A stretch of DNA of 64,000 nucleotides from GM7GCV1 sp965221105 (GTDB taxonomy: Bacteria > Pseudomonadota > Gammaproteobacteria > Pseudomonadales > GM7GCV1): the NCBI GenBank assembly GCA_965221105.1, contig OZ244871.1, positions 744,001-808,000 of the forward strand, in the 5' to 3' direction. How positions within the stretch are numbered: the first letter of the stretch is position 1; each line of letters opens with the position of its first letter. The notes below the pieces were generated by a model, which worked only from the letters and a program-made list of their open reading frames with translations, ran no database searches and was not told the DNA's origin. Below, piece by piece: positions 25,440 to 34,035 of the stretch. The position numbers and the translations under genes are program-made.

Positions 25440-26624
25440 TCACTCCCGATCATTCACGCTCTGTGGAGCAAGTCTCTCCATAAGTCTTCGCAATGAAATA
25501 ACGTTCATGTCATCACCCACGGGAAATTCATCTTCACCACCATAGAGGATATATTTGTGTGACACACCAACATCATCACAGGTTCTGCTGAAATTTTTTC
25601 TGAGTTTGGGCGCAACGCCATACTTGATCTCCAGGGCCCAAATTTCAGACGATGGCATTTTGATCACGAGATCAATTTCCGCACCAGCTGCTGTCCGGTA
25701 AAAGTAGGTTTCTGACCGGCTGGGCAAGCTAGAATGGATATTTTCGATGACAAACCCTTCCCAGCTTTTTCCCAACACCGGATGGGACAGAAGCGCATCA
25801 TGCGCATTGATCCCCAGCAACCGGTGCAGGATACCACTGTCGCGCACGTAAAAACGGGGGGATTTCACCAAACGCTTCTTAACGTTTGCATGCCAGGGAT
25901 CGAGGCGCCTGACCAACCAGAGGTCGGTTAGAACATCAATGTAATGACTGACTGTTTTGGCATCGACTTCCAGGTTTGAGGCAAGCTTGGAATAGTTGAC
26001 AGTTTCACCCTGAAGATGCGCCAGCATCGTCCACAGCCGACGTAACCTCGCCGCAGGCACGCGAAAGCCCATTTGGGGAACATCTCGTTCAAGGTATGTA
26101 CGAATCAAATTTTCCAGCCAATCCATGGCCAGATCATCATCGGCAGCCAAATAACTGTCCGGAAAACCGCCCCTCAGCCACAAGGACTGCTTATTCGGTT
26201 GGCCGTCAACTTCAGTCAGGCTCAGGCCACTCATCTCAAGATAACTAATCCTGCCTGCGAGGCTTTCAGAGGACTGCAACATCAAATCCATTGATGCTGA
26301 CCCAAGCAGTAAAAACTGACCTGACCGACGCCCGCGCTCCCGGTTTTTATCGATCAGCCCCCGCAACACGGGGAACAGGTCGGGAACCCTCTGAATTTCA
26401 TCCAGGATAACCAGTTTATCGGCATAAGCGCCTAAAAAACTGCCGGGATCACTGAGCTTGAGCAAATCCTCGGGGGCTTCCAAATCGAGATACATCGAAT
26501 CGGTGCGCTTAGCAATGGTTTTAGCTAACGTGGTCTTGCCCACCTGACGTGCACCAAGCAGCACGACCGCAGGCACCCGTGCAATGGCTGATTGGAGTTT
26601 TTGGGTCATTTCACGCTGAATCAT
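25440..26624 (-). CDS. AAA ATPase with DUF4143 domain, copy 3
   Basis: 394 aa. Walker A GARQVGKTT is near residue 25, KLVILDEIQRVPDL near residue 70, LLGSASMDLML near residue 105. The DUF4143 end has AEIDLVIKMPSSEIWALEIK near residue 325 with the same nuclease-like E-ID...E-x-K spacing. It lies on the opposite strand to copies 1 and 2, so it is an independent unit. Upstream, TTTACCTTGTAAA is a small palindrome that may be its operator. Function unknown beyond ATPase. Confidence 0.8.
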   Translation of the reverse strand: MIQREMTQKLQSAIARVPAVVLLGARQVGKTTLAKTIAKRTDSMYLDLEAPEDLLKLSDPGSFLGAYADKLVILDEIQRVPDLFPVLRGLIDKNRERGRRSGQFLLLGSASMDLMLQSSESLAGRISYLEMSGLSLTEVDGQPNKQSLWLRGGFPDSYLAADDDLAMDWLENLIRTYLERDVPQMGFRVPAARLRRLWTMLAHLQGETVNYSKLASNLEVDAKTVSHYIDVLTDLWLVRRLDPWHANVKKRLVKSPRFYVRDSGILHRLLGINAHDALLSHPVLGKSWEGFVIENIHSSLPSRSETYFYRTAAGAEIDLVIKMPSSEIWALEIKYGVAPKLRKNFSRTCDDVGVSHKYILYGGEDEFPVGDDMNVISLRRLMERLAPQSVNDRE

Positions 26625-26799
26625 TCCTTGTATATTACGATATAGACTCCCGATTTACAAGGTAAATAGATCTTCATTTTTCTGTATCGCCATATCAGGC
26701 ATTGGTCGATATCGCCCGCTACAAGCTCCCCGATAGCATGCTTGATTCCATTTTGCCCACATGGTATCGATACCTTCTGCTCTGCTACCCGTAATTCAT

Positions 26800-26936
26800 A
26801 CCATGAAAATACCCTGCTCAGAAATCTCTTCAAAATGCTCGAAAAAAACTACCGATTGAACACTGATACACAGCACGTCAGGCAACCTTCCGGACTATAA
26901 CCTCCAGATGTATGCCTTCCTGCTCTATCCGATGGA
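26800..26936. repeat. Diverged direct repeat, copy A
   Basis: Starts accatgaaaataccctgctc and aligns with 29061-29200 over about 135 bp with roughly 70-75% identity; blocks such as ttcaaaatgctcgaaaaa and attgaacactg are exact. No coding frame is shared. It fills most of the 340-bp space between ATPase 3 and the PIN toxin gene. Confidence 0.6.
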
Positions 26937-26964
26937 CTGCTGTCACCACCTCTTCGGAAGGTTT

Positions 26965-27480
26965 TCATCTATTTAGACCGTTTTCGCCCGCAAGTCTGGC
27001 GATTTCACTCACCAAGGCTGGTGCAATGCGGTATCCGATCTGTTCCAGATCAAGGACAACGGGCAGGACCTCATCAATGAAACCATGCTTCTTCGCCGTG
27101 AGCAGGACACCCGCTATGCCTACAATGGGTATCCCTCTGCGTCTGGCAACAGCACGCCCCTTCCGCTCATCGATAAACAGGAATCTGCATTTCACTTCTT
27201 CAGCCAGGGCAATCGCCTCTGCTTTACCGGGATCGAGTATGAGAATGAGTTCATTCAAGGTTGACGAGGTGCTGGCTGAAGGACTCCTGACTTGCAGCCA
27301 TCCCTGTTCAAAGGCGCCGGCAAGTCGTTTCGACCCCGGACGCCCGGAACCCAGACACAACTCGGTTTGAACAGCAGGAGGAATAATTATTTCCTCATAC
27401 AACGTTCGCAGCAGTTGCAGATGCCTTCCCCTGGCCGATGCGATCAGTGGACCGGTATCTGCTACGACAATCCCTGTCAC
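26965..27480 (-). CDS. PIN-domain toxin (DUF3368 family)
   Basis: 171 aa. IVVADTGPLIASARGRH gives the first catalytic Asp near residue 8, VQTELCLG gives the acidic helix residue near 42, and LDPGKAEAIALAEE and FLFIDERKGRAVARRRGIPIVG supply the later Glu and Asp residues near 107-135. This is the pattern of DUF3368/VapC-like ribonucleases. It overlaps the antitoxin gene before it by 4 bp, the standard type II toxin-antitoxin order. Likely an RNA-cleaving toxin held inactive by its partner. Confidence 0.8.
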   Translation of the reverse strand: MTGIVVADTGPLIASARGRHLQLLRTLYEEIIIPPAVQTELCLGSGRPGSKRLAGAFEQGWLQVRSPSASTSSTLNELILILDPGKAEAIALAEEVKCRFLFIDERKGRAVARRRGIPIVGIAGVLLTAKKHGFIDEVLPVVLDLEQIGYRIAPALVSEIARLAGENGLNR

Positions 27481-27821
27481 GATGCGGCTGCCAATTCATC
27501 ATCAAGTTCTTCGATTGGATAATCCACCGCGTCGATACCCGCCTTGCCAAGGAGCTCTATGAATACCTCAATATCCAAATCCGCCACTCTTGCAGATTGC
27601 GCCAGAGTCAGCTGATGGGATCTAAAAAGGTGCACAGCCATTGACCTGTGAACACCGTAATTCAGCAGCAATTGGTCAAACGGAATTGCCAGAATGGCGG
27701 GCTTCCCGTGTTTCGTTATTAGTGAAAGCCGTCCTGCCTCGGCATCCTTCAAGAGTTCGCCGGATCTGTTACGAAGATCTCTGGCTGTGAATATATCGAA
27801 TTGTTCCATAAGCAACTCCAT
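27477..27821 (-). CDS. Antitoxin: Phd-like domain joined to UPF0175
   Basis: 114 aa. The N-terminal half (FTARDLRNRSGELLKDAEAG, then LSLITKHGKPAILAIPFDQLL) is a Phd/YefM-type antitoxin and DNA-binding domain. The C-terminal half (LFRSHQLTLAQSARVADLDIEVFIELLGKAGI) matches UPF0175, a small family usually found alone upstream of DUF3368 toxins. Having both in one protein is notable. The acidic end should contact the toxin. The start could be ATG 27821 or the internal ATG of MEQFDIF (27809). Confidence 0.72.
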   Translation of the reverse strand: MELLMEQFDIFTARDLRNRSGELLKDAEAGRLSLITKHGKPAILAIPFDQLLLNYGVHRSMAVHLFRSHQLTLAQSARVADLDIEVFIELLGKAGIDAVDYPIEELDDELAAAS

Positions 27822-28018
27822 TTATTATGCCTACATATCGTAGCACAAATGTAAGGCCATCGCGCCGACTCGGGTTCGGGATAACGCATGCTTTCGGCTG
27901 TGCTCCGCAATAATTAATGCACGGCTTTCAGCGATGGAGAATACGTGACATTCGTATCATTGGTTGCTCTGTGGCATCATCGTTTCCAGTATGAACATCG
28001 TAACTACTCATTCGAGAG

Positions 28019-28789
28019 ATGGCACTGAGCAATCCACCCTGGGGTGAAAAACGCACCGCAAAAGAACTTCTCCCCATGCTCTGCATCCATGTGTCGCCCC
28101 GCATCGTACGACAATATATTCCAGACATTCCACCGTGCGTAACGCACGATCAACGCTGGTCAACCTTTGTAAGAAACCACGCCGACTCAAACATTGCCTG
28201 TGATTTCTTCACAGTAGTAACGATCACTTTCCAAATACGCTTTGTTTTTATCGTTATTGAGCATCGCACACGACGTATTTTGCATTTTAGTGTGACGGCA
28301 CACCCTACGGCTCCGCGGACATTGCACCAATTACGTGAAGCGATACCAGCCGGCCATCACTACCAATATCTTATCCATGACCCTGATTGTATTTTTTTAT
28401 CAGCACTGGATCAGTCCCTTGCCAACATGGGCGTGGAGGTATTGTTAACGCTCTATCGAGCTCCGCAAGCCAATTGCATATGCGAGCGAGTGATAGGTGC
28501 TGTTCTGCGAGAATGCCTTGATTTCTTTATTCCACTCACCACCAGACACTTGCTGGGCACCTTGAAAACATGGGCGATCCATTACAATCGCGGCAGACCG
28601 CACGCTAGCATTGACCCTTCAATTCCTGACCCGCCAGATCATCTTCCGGCGAGTCCTCAAACTCGTCACCACATTATTCCGGAGCATTGGCAGACGCCAA
28701 AGCAATACCTATCTGAATGCACTCGAGAAACGCTTTGGCTGGTTGGCGGAAAATCCGAAATCAGGCACCCACCGCACGGATGTTGCTGA
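28019..28789 (+). pseudogene. Integrase-core (rve) transposase, truncated, copy 1
   Basis: 256 codons with the rve catalytic core: ACDFFTVVTITFQ (first Asp), YLIHDPDCIFLSAL (second Asp) and ANCICERVIGAVLRECLDFF (Glu), then HYNRGRPHASIDPSIPDPP. The usual N-terminal helix-turn-helix half is missing: an in-frame stop lies six codons upstream while LLIREMALSNPPWG still resembles the family. The end runs into the ParE fragment in another frame. Probably inactive. Confidence 0.7.
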
Positions 28790-28916
28790 AGGCTATTACA
28801 GTTTCCCCCGGGGAGAATATGTTGTCTTCCGCATGATGGGAGAGAAAGGCATAGATATAATCGGCATCCCGCACAGGGAGATGAACATCATCGTCACTTA
28901 TTGTCTACCTGACTGA
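28677..28916 (+). pseudogene. ParE/RelE-type toxin C-terminal part, copy 1
   Basis: The frame ending at 28916 reads GRRQSNTYLNALEKRFGWLA and then ENPKSGTHRTDVAEGYYSF and IDIIGIPHREMN, which is the ParE toxin fold. The N-terminal first strand and helix are missing because the transposase sequence joins here. The frame is open further upstream (to 28611), so a chimeric peptide could be made. No antitoxin is next to it. Confidence 0.65.
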
Positions 28917-28985
28917 ACAATCGGGTGTAAGGTGATGTCCCTGCTATTGCCAACCAGTGCAAGACATTGCCTGCACCAGCGCCGG

Positions 28986-28997
28986 TCACTCCCACTC
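28986..28997 (-). other. Candidate attachment site (duplicated guaA 3' end)
   Basis: The minus strand reads GAGTGGGAGTGA, the last 12 bp of guaA (EWE-stop), here without guaA. With 52344-52355 it brackets 23 kb. The guaA 3' end is a known integration hot spot for genomic islands. Confidence 0.7.
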
Positions 28998-29060
28998 TAT
29001 TGTAAATAAGCCTTTTTTATCTTTTATATTCAATGGCTTATTTTCCTGCTAAACGGTAAT

Positions 29061-29200
29061 ACCATGAAAAATACCATGCTCAGAAAATCCTTCAAAATGC
29101 TCGAAAAAATTGATGATTGAACACTGCCACACAGCACCCAAAGTCACCTTCCGCGCCTTAACTTCCAAGCGTATCCCCCTAACTCTTCCCTATCTGACTG
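29061..29200. repeat. Diverged direct repeat, copy B
   Basis: Partner of 26800-26936. It lies just inside the island, upstream of the excisionase-like gene, while copy A lies outside it. Function unknown. Confidence 0.6.
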
Positions 29201-29416
29201 TTCAATTATGTACAATTCTGCCGTATCCTTGCCAAATTTACCATTATTAATGGTCCGCGATACCGGCACATGGTTAAGCATCCATGAAAGACGAGACTGG
29301 AGAGATATTCACCCTCGAAGAGGTGGCGTCCTACCTCAAGGTAGGCAAACGTACAGTCTATCGCTTGGCGGCAGCGAACAAAATTCCTGCATTTAAGGTC
29401 GGGGGGGCGTGGCGCT

Positions 29417-30801
29417 GAGTTATTGTCAAAAGTGGTGTTTGAGACACTGAATCAGGCGGCGACCTGGTTGTCTGCTGTCACCTCAATTCCGTCTTTGAAC
29501 TTCACTCCCGTAATGACCTTCGCCAGGTAGTCGAAGCCTCGCAATCGGCGCCATCTGCCCTCAGCGCACATGCCCAGCTTGAACATCATATGCAACATGC
29601 CATCCCGGGTCAGGCAGCCCTTTGATCGCTTGGTGCGGTGGCGGATCGTGCCAAAGGTCGATTCGATCGGATTGCTCGTCCGTATACTCTGCCAGTGCTG
29701 CGCCGGAAAATCATAGAAGGCCATGAGCTCATCCCTATCCTTCTCCAGACACAGGGCGGCCTTGGGGTACTTGGGCTCACAGGTCTCCAGGAACAGGTCG
29801 AACGCCCGCTCCGCATCCTCCCGCGTACTGGCCTGCCAGATCTCATGTAATGCCTGCTTGGCCTTCGGCTGGACCGATGTGGGCAGGCCATTGAGCACAT
29901 TCATGGTCTTGTGCATCCAGCACCGCTGTTGCCGGCTCTCTGGATAGACCTCCTCCAGCGCGGCCCAGAAGCCCATGGCACCATCGCCGATGGCCAGTTG
30001 GGGGACATTCATGCCTCGCGACTTCAGCCTCAAGAGCACCTCCCGCCAGCTCTGGGTCGATTCCCGAACCCCGTCCTCAATCGCCAGGAAGTGTTTCTCA
30101 CCGCGCTCATTGACGCCAATAACCACCAGGGCGCAGAGCTTGGCTTGCTCAGCCCTGAGGCCGCTGTACACGCCATCGGCCCACACATACACCCAGCGAT
30201 CCTTGTCCAGCGGCGCCTCGCGCCACGCCCGGTATTCCTGCGCCCAGCTGCGCTTTAACCGCGATACCGTGCTGGCTGACAAACCCTTGGCCTCCGGGCC
30301 AACCAGAACTTCCAGCGCAGCGCCCATCTCACCGGTCGACACACCCTTCAGATACAACCAGGGCACGGCCGCCTCCAGCGTTCTGGTTGTGCGCACATAG
30401 GGCGGCACCAGCGCCGAGTGGAAAGTGACCGGCGCACCATCCCTCGACCGCACCTTGGGAATCCGAACCCTCACCGGTCCAAGACTGGTCTGTATCGCCC
30501 GCTCGGGTTGATACCCATTGCGCACGACCCTGAAGCGTCCGTCCGCCAGGCGCTGATCCTCATAGCCGGCAACAAACGCCTCGGCTTCGGCAACCACAGC
30601 CTGATACAACAGCTGGTGGGCGCTGGTTCTCAACAACTCGGTCAATGGATCGGGAATCTCTGCTCGACCTGCAAGCTCAATAATATTACTCTTACTCATG
30701 GTGGCGTATCTCCTGTGTTGATTACTTTGTTTGCCAAAAACAAATCAACCAGATACGCCGCCTTTTTTCAATGCCTCATACACCACATTCGGTTATAACT
30801 C
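29417..30801. mobile_element. IS256-family insertion sequence (1,385 bp)
   Basis: The ends are imperfect inverted repeats of about 27 bp (GAGTTATTGTCAAAAGTGGT against GAGTTATAACCGAATGTGGT). A 9-bp target duplication, CGTGGCGCT, is present at 29408-29416 and 30802-30810. It contains one full transposase gene on the minus strand. The sharp ends and exact duplication imply a fairly recent insertion. Confidence 0.93.
29452..30699 (-). CDS. IS256-family transposase
   Basis: 415 aa mutator-type DDE transposase. The N-terminal region has the typical AFVAGYEDQRLADGRFRVVR and LGPVRVRIPKVRSRDG. The catalytic core includes VYVWADGVYSGLR (first Asp near residue 175), LAIGDGAMGFWAAL (second Asp near 239) and RTSNPIESTFGTIRHRTK (Glu near 345). 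CWMHKTMNVLNGLP with its C-x2-H lies between them. The length is normal and the frame intact, so the element may still be active. Confidence 0.93.
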   Translation of the reverse strand: MSKSNIIELAGRAEIPDPLTELLRTSAHQLLYQAVVAEAEAFVAGYEDQRLADGRFRVVRNGYQPERAIQTSLGPVRVRIPKVRSRDGAPVTFHSALVPPYVRTTRTLEAAVPWLYLKGVSTGEMGAALEVLVGPEAKGLSASTVSRLKRSWAQEYRAWREAPLDKDRWVYVWADGVYSGLRAEQAKLCALVVIGVNERGEKHFLAIEDGVRESTQSWREVLLRLKSRGMNVPQLAIGDGAMGFWAALEEVYPESRQQRCWMHKTMNVLNGLPTSVQPKAKQALHEIWQASTREDAERAFDLFLETCEPKYPKAALCLEKDRDELMAFYDFPAQHWQSIRTSNPIESTFGTIRHRTKRSKGCLTRDGMLHMMFKLGMCAEGRWRRLRGFDYLAKVITGVKFKDGIEVTADNQVAA

Positions 30802-30966
30802 CGTGGCGCTTTTTACGTGCAGATATTGATGACTGGATCAGGCAACAGTCGAAAGTGAAAAACACAACGTAGAGAGTTGAACCGAATTGACAAAATCTCA
30901 CCGCTACTACAGTAGGGTGGTGACATTACTGAGGAAATATATATTCATAAGCACGGATCCAAAGAG

Positions 30967-33900
30967 ATGCAAAATTCAGGGGCAGCACCGGAGCAAGGAC
31001 AAATAGTTAAACTGCGCCATAAGATATGGGCGGTCACTGCAGTCAATAAAACCTCCGTTCAAGCAGGCAGTGCCATCCATAGGGTTGCCCTTGAATGCCT
31101 GAGTGATGATGCGCTCGGAGACGATATTCAAGTTATATGGGAACGAGAAATCACTCCCCACCTGATTGATTCAACATCCCTGCCAGACGTAACTGCTTAC
31201 GACGAACCACAACTCTTCGATGCTTTTATACGGTCCCTTCAATGGGGGGCAAGTTCGCTGGCGGTGGGGGATATGCTGCAGGCCCCGTTTCGGGGTGGCG
31301 TACAAATGGAAGAGTATCAGCTTGCTCCCGTCATCCGGGCCACCAATATGCCCCGGGTGCGCCTCTTATTAGCTGACGATGTTGGCCTGGGTAAAACCAT
31401 AGAAGCAGGCTTGGTCACCCAGGAGCTCATTCATAGCCACAGGGCCAGTCGAGCGCTGGTTATCTGCCCTGCGCATTTGAAGCTCAAATGGGTCGATGAG
31501 ATGGCCGAGAAGTTTGGCCTCGAGTTCAAAATCATTGATCGGGATTCCGTCCTGAAAATGAGAAAGGAATATGGCCCCAGTATTAACCCTTGGGCTAGTT
31601 TCCCGCGACTTATCACATCGATCGACTATCTAAAGACCGAACATCCTCGCCGTTTATTCGATGAATACACCCGCCGTCGGCGAGAGGAAAGCCCCAACAA
31701 CCGCCCCTGGGATCTCCTAATTCTGGATGAAGCCCACAACGCGGCTCCGTCAGGCAAGAAACAATATATTCGTGACTCTGAGCGTACCTCACTGCTCCGG
31801 TCAATATCTGAGCAATTCGAGCACAAGATGTTTCTCACCGCGACACCGCACAATGGTTACCGCGAGAGTTTCACAGGGTTATTGGAGATCTTGGACAACC
31901 TGCGTTTTTCACGTGGCACGGACCTCGACAAGGCTCAACTATCCGCCGTGACTGTTCGCCGATTAAAGCAGGACATCTCAAATCCAGATGGCACTCCTCG
32001 CTTTCCTAAAAGGGTCATCCTTCCGCGTGACGAAATCAGTGACCCACAACTTTACGTCAAGCTGAATGGCGATGAACAACAGCTGTTTGACTTGCTAAAA
32101 GCCTATACCGAAAGTCGCTTGAGTTCCGTCGATAAACGTTCCGAGCGGCCACTGCAGTTTATCCTGACCTTGCTGAAAAAACGGGCGTTGTCTTCCCCGT
32201 TAGCTCTCCGCGAGAGTCTTATAGTTCATACGCAAAATGCAGGCGTTAAAGATGAACTCGGCATTGGAGAATCACTATTTAACAGCTTTGAGCAAAAGGA
32301 GGCCGAAGACTGGAGTGATGACGAGGAGAAAGAAGACAATCTCGAAGCAGCTACCAGCACAGCATCCAAACTCATAAGTGATCTAACCGACGAAGAAAAA
32401 CGATTTCTGCAGGAAATGTATGAAATCGTCGATAAGCAGGTTTCTCACTTCTCGATTCAGGAGGACAGCAAGGCCACTGCGTTGGTCTCATGGATCGATA
32501 ACAATCTACGGGTTGATGACGAGTGGAACGGCGAACGTGTCATTATATTCACCGAGTATAAACACACGCTCAATTACCTTGAACGCGTGTTGGAAAAACA
32601 CGGATACCTGGATGCCACACGCACCATTGTTGGCGGCATGAAAGACGGCGATCGCCAGCGAATTAACGATGAATTTCAGGCTCCTAACAGCGAAACGGGT
32701 GTGCGAATTCTCCTCGCAACCGACGCCGCCTCGGAGGGTGCCGACTTTCAAAAATACTGCCGAAACCTGATTCACTACGAAATTCCATGGAATCCGATAC
32801 GCCTGGAACAAAGAAACGGTCGAGTAGATCGTCATGGGCAAAAAGCGGACGAGGTCAGGATTCACCACTTCGTCTACAACAATCAAGAAGACTCTGAGTT
32901 TCTCAAACACATCGTCGACAAAGTTGAAACCATCAGAAATGACATTGGCAGCGTTGGCGCCCTAATTGCTGAAAATGTTCGGCGAAAAGCGCTTGGCCAG
33001 TCCGTCAATCTCGCGGCCATAGATGATGATGCGCGCAGAAAAATGGCGCAGGAAGAAATGACCATTGAAGCCCGAGAAAATGAAGGCGTGGCTCAAATGG
33101 TTGAGGCATTGAGCAAAGCACGATCTGCACTCGACATTTCTGATTCGAATCAGTTACAGCTATTGGATCAGGCGTTGCGATTGGAAGGCTGCTCTGATGC
33201 CATCAAACAGTTGGGTGATGACGAGTTCATTCTATTTCAGGTTCCCATCGCATGGACCGAATGCAAGACATACCTCAGCTCAGATTACCTGCAGAAACGC
33301 CTATCGTTTAATCGCACCAAAGCCAGAGATGACGATGCAATAGGCATTGTCCATCTGGATCATCCATTGATGCGGCGAGCCATTTCCACTTTTCGTATTC
33401 AGATGTGGGGAACGCAGTCGTCCCGACAACACCTTAGCAGAGTCACCATTACAGAATCCGATACAGTCTCGTCCCCAGCCGTCATCGCCTGGGGGCGGCT
33501 TGTACTTTTGGGCCCAGAACACAATCGCCTACATGAAGGGCTGGTCAGGTGCCAACTCCTAATTCGCGATAATGAATTGGTTGAACAGGAAATTTTGCGT
33601 CCGGAGGACGCAACCCCTTTCACTGGAGACATTGCCAATATCCAAGAGCTAATCCATCCCCAACTGGAAGCCGTTACAGAGAAACTTTCAACTACCGCCG
33701 ACGCGCAAGCCAGCGTGCTGATCGATACCCTGAAAGAACGCGGCGAACTCGCTCGTAAACACGCCCAAAGCCTAGCAACAGAACGGATTACTGCCATTAG
33801 AAACGCCATCAAGGAATGGCAGAAACGCTCCGCTGATCTGCAGATGCAATTCGCGTTTGATGACGAAGAACAGGAGCAACGAGAACAAGACCTGCTTGCG

Positions 33901-34035
33901 TTGCAGCTCCGGCTTGAGCAACTCCAACAAGAGCGAGAAACAGAGCCAAAACGCCAGCGAAATCTATATAAAGTAGCCGATCAAAGAATGTACCCGGTTG
34001 CTCTGGAAGTGATACTTCCCAAGGAGGGCAACTGA
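30967..34035 (+). CDS. drmD: DISARM DrmD: SNF2-family helicase
   Basis: 1,022 aa. Motif I ADDVGLGKTIEAGL is near residue 136, motif II LLILDEAHNAAPSG near 253, motif III FLTATPHNG near 292. In the C-terminal lobe are VIIFTEYKHTLNYL and LLATDAASEGADFQKYCRNL with LEQRNGRVDRHGQ (near 580-625). A coiled, Glu/Gln-rich region closes the protein. DrmD is the accessory helicase of class 1 DISARM, an anti-phage system that restricts unmodified incoming DNA. The start is ATG 30967, and a TTGACA lies about 75 bp upstream. It overlaps the methylase gene by one base. The DISARM call rests on the whole locus. Confidence 0.88.
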   Translation: MQNSGAAPEQGQIVKLRHKIWAVTAVNKTSVQAGSAIHRVALECLSDDALGDDIQVIWEREITPHLIDSTSLPDVTAYDEPQLFDAFIRSLQWGASSLAVGDMLQAPFRGGVQMEEYQLAPVIRATNMPRVRLLLADDVGLGKTIEAGLVTQELIHSHRASRALVICPAHLKLKWVDEMAEKFGLEFKIIDRDSVLKMRKEYGPSINPWASFPRLITSIDYLKTEHPRRLFDEYTRRRREESPNNRPWDLLILDEAHNAAPSGKKQYIRDSERTSLLRSISEQFEHKMFLTATPHNGYRESFTGLLEILDNLRFSRGTDLDKAQLSAVTVRRLKQDISNPDGTPRFPKRVILPRDEISDPQLYVKLNGDEQQLFDLLKAYTESRLSSVDKRSERPLQFILTLLKKRALSSPLALRESLIVHTQNAGVKDELGIGESLFNSFEQKEAEDWSDDEEKEDNLEAATSTASKLISDLTDEEKRFLQEMYEIVDKQVSHFSIQEDSKATALVSWIDNNLRVDDEWNGERVIIFTEYKHTLNYLERVLEKHGYLDATRTIVGGMKDGDRQRINDEFQAPNSETGVRILLATDAASEGADFQKYCRNLIHYEIPWNPIRLEQRNGRVDRHGQKADEVRIHHFVYNNQEDSEFLKHIVDKVETIRNDIGSVGALIAENVRRKALGQSVNLAAIDDDARRKMAQEEMTIEARENEGVAQMVEALSKARSALDISDSNQLQLLDQALRLEGCSDAIKQLGDDEFILFQVPIAWTECKTYLSSDYLQKRLSFNRTKARDDDAIGIVHLDHPLMRRAISTFRIQMWGTQSSRQHLSRVTITESDTVSSPAVIAWGRLVLLGPEHNRLHEGLVRCQLLIRDNELVEQEILRPEDATPFTGDIANIQELIHPQLEAVTEKLSTTADAQASVLIDTLKERGELARKHAQSLATERITAIRNAIKEWQKRSADLQMQFAFDDEEQEQREQDLLALQLRLEQLQQERETEPKRQRNLYKVADQRMYPVALEVILPKEGN

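Larger units (their letters stand above)
27958..28997. repeat. 1,040-bp direct repeat, copy 1
   Basis: Matches 51316-52355 at a constant offset of 23,358 bp, and the encoded proteins are the same. It holds a truncated integrase-core transposase frame, a ParE fragment, and ends in the 12 bp that form the last codons of guaA. Flanking bases differ on both sides, so the ends are sharp. No convincing terminal inverted repeats are present, so it is not a simple insertion sequence. Confidence 0.9.
29284..30872 (+). pseudogene. Excisionase-family helix-turn-helix gene, split by IS256-type insertion
   Basis: The first part (29284-29416) encodes MKDETGEIFTLEEVASYLKV and then GKRTVYRLAAANKIPAFKVGGAWR. 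The second part (after 30810) continues FLRADIDDWIRQQSKVKNTT and stops. Joined across the 9-bp target duplication they give a standard 64-residue excisionase/MerR-like DNA-binding protein. It lies about 95 bp before drmD in the same direction, and may have been an island excision or regulatory gene. The insertion truncates it after AWR. Confidence 0.85.

Noticed and set aside
28386..28420. tttttta-type slippery site in the rve frame as programmed frameshift
   Set aside because: The frame is continuous across it, and no second transposase frame needs joining there.
27958..28997. Treating the 1,040-bp repeat as an ordinary insertion sequence
   Set aside because: No clear terminal inverted repeats or target duplication, the transposase is truncated, and one end is the guaA 3' terminus.
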